From: CAYMRB01 sp964392615
GTDB taxonomy: Bacteria > Planctomycetota > UBA8108
Direction of reading: 5' to 3'
DNA: 12,464 bases
Assembly (NCBI GenBank): GCA_964392615.1
Contig: CAYMRB010000305.1
Coordinates: forward strand, 1 to 12,464
Numbering within the stretch: position 1 is the stretch's first letter; each line of letters opens with the position of its first letter. The translations under genes were made by a program, and so were the position numbers. This document shows positions 11,661-12,464 of this stretch, piece after piece. The notes below the pieces were generated by a model. It did no database searches. It was not told the origin of the DNA and saw only the letters and a list, made by a program, of their open reading frames with translations.

Positions 11661-12464
11661 GCGACCGCAAGCTCCCGCACTCTGTCGAGGCGGAGCAGAG
11701 CGTCTTGGGAGCGCTTCTCGTCGACTGCGAGGCCGCGAGCGGCGTCTTCCAGGTTCTCAGCCAGGACGATTTCTACAGCCCCCGGCACGCGAAGATCTTC
11801 GAGGCGCTGCGGCGGCTGTACGATCAGCGCAGCACCGTCGACGAGGTGCTGCTCGCGGACGAGCTGGAGCGCTGCGGCGACTCGGAGGCGGCCGGCGGGC
11901 TGCCGTATCTCGAGGAGCTCATCGAGCGCCTGCCGATCGCGGCCAACGCCGAGTATTACGCGGAGATCGTGCGTCAGAAGTCGATCCTCCGCGCGCTGAT
12001 CGGCAAGTGCAGCGAGGTCGTCCAGGGCGTCTACGAGTCCGATCAGCCCGCGCAGGAGCAGCTCGATCAGGCCGAGCATCTGATCCTCGAGATCGGCCGC
12101 CAGGGCACGGGGCGCGACTTCGTGCCGATCCAGGAGATCATCGACGAGCAATTCGAGCGGCTCGACTCGAGCGGCGACGACGAGCGGACGGTGATGACGC
12201 ACTTCACCGACCTCGACCAGAAGACCACCGGCCTGCACCCCGCCGAGCTGATCATCGTCGCCGGACGCCCGAGTATGGGCAAGACGACGTTCTGCATGAA
12301 CGCCGTGCTCAACGCCTCGCTCGACGGCAAGACGATCGCGGTCTTCAGCCTGGAGGTCTCGCGGGACCAGCTGGTGCAGAACCTGCTGTGCAGCTTCTCC
12401 AGAGTCGACGCGACCCGCCGCCCGCCGCGAACGCAGTCGAACGAGGACAGGCAGAAGCAGAAAC
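11657..12464 (+). CDS. dnaB: Replicative DNA helicase DnaB, 3'-truncated by window edge
   Basis: GTG 11657 overlaps the rplI stop (GTGA) and opens a frame of 269 residues that runs off the window. The N-terminal helicase-interaction domain is clear: LPHSVEAEQSVLGALLVD (6-23), DDFYSPRHAKIFEALRRLYD (37-56) and LPYLEELIERLPIAANAEYYAEIVR (82-106). After a linker, the RecA-like domain begins with TDLDQKTTGLHPAELIIVAGRPSMGKTT; Walker A is GRPSMGKTT (203-211) with Lys209. SLEVSRDQL (231-239) carries the conserved Glu233. About 190-230 C-terminal residues, including Walker B and the DNA-binding loops, are missing. The protein unwinds DNA ahead of the replication fork as a hexamer. The last 16-17 residues (RRPPRT onward) do not match the expected LRxGxL region of the family. 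Confidence 0.94.
   Translation, partial: MSDRKLPHSVEAEQSVLGALLVDCEAASGVFQVLSQDDFYSPRHAKIFEALRRLYDQRSTVDEVLLADELERCGDSEAAGGLPYLEELIERLPIAANAEYYAEIVRQKSILRALIGKCSEVVQGVYESDQPAQEQLDQAEHLILEIGRQGTGRDFVPIQEIIDEQFERLDSSGDDERTVMTHFTDLDQKTTGLHPAELIIVAGRPSMGKTTFCMNAVLNASLDGKTIAVFSLEVSRDQLVQNLLCSFSRVDATRRPPRTQSNEDRQKQK

Noticed and set aside
1..12464. CRISPR array, transposon, integrase, prophage or toxin-antitoxin genes
   Set aside because: No regularly spaced repeats, transposase or recombinase motifs, terminal repeats or small toxin families were seen; apart from the unrecognised genes, the content is core housekeeping and transport.

Overview
The window is GC-rich (roughly two thirds G+C by eye), densely coded bacterial chromosome. 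It holds 14 protein genes, one tRNA and several structured intergenic stretches. No CRISPR array, insertion sequence, phage gene or plasmid gene was seen. The core block rplY-pth-rpsF-ssb-rplI-dnaB with no rpsR, the Rex repressor, the frequent GTG/TTG/CTG starts and the acidic or Ala/Pro/Glu tails on ribosomal proteins suggest an uncultured-type high-GC lineage. Planctomycetota is my best guess. This is inference from gene order and style, not from a marker comparison.

Region 1 (1-1861, + strand): the 3' two thirds of a sodium:solute symporter, a 61-residue two-helix membrane protein overlapping it by GTGA, and an unrecognised soluble protein with an internal duplication. Region 2 (1809-4886, - strand): a coiled-coil protein of unknown function followed by an RND/MMPL-type exporter, probably one operon. 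The exporter gene runs convergently into the unknown protein gene, with a 53-nt tail-to-tail overlap. Region 3 (5169-6660, + strand): a Nudix hydrolase and the NADH-sensing repressor Rex, 13 nt apart and probably co-transcribed.

Region 4 (6735-12464, + strand) is housekeeping. A textbook sigma-70 promoter drives tRNA-Gln(UUG). It is followed by glmU (UDP-GlcNAc synthesis), rplY (L25/CTC), pth (peptidyl-tRNA hydrolase, apparently starting at CTG), rpsF (S6, TTG start, with a structured leader), ssb, rplI (L9) and the 5' part of dnaB, cut by the window end. These genes join cell-wall precursor supply, translation and replication. The 175-237 nt gaps around rpsF and ssb carry strong inverted repeats, the best structural candidates here for RNA-level control. 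The usual rpsR gene is missing from the cluster.

Nothing here amounts to a clear new multi-gene system. The most interesting items are the CTG start of pth, the hairpin-filled gap where rpsR would be expected, the symporter-linked mini-protein, the Asp-to-Asn change in the second proton-relay helix of the exporter, and the coiled-coil/exporter pair.
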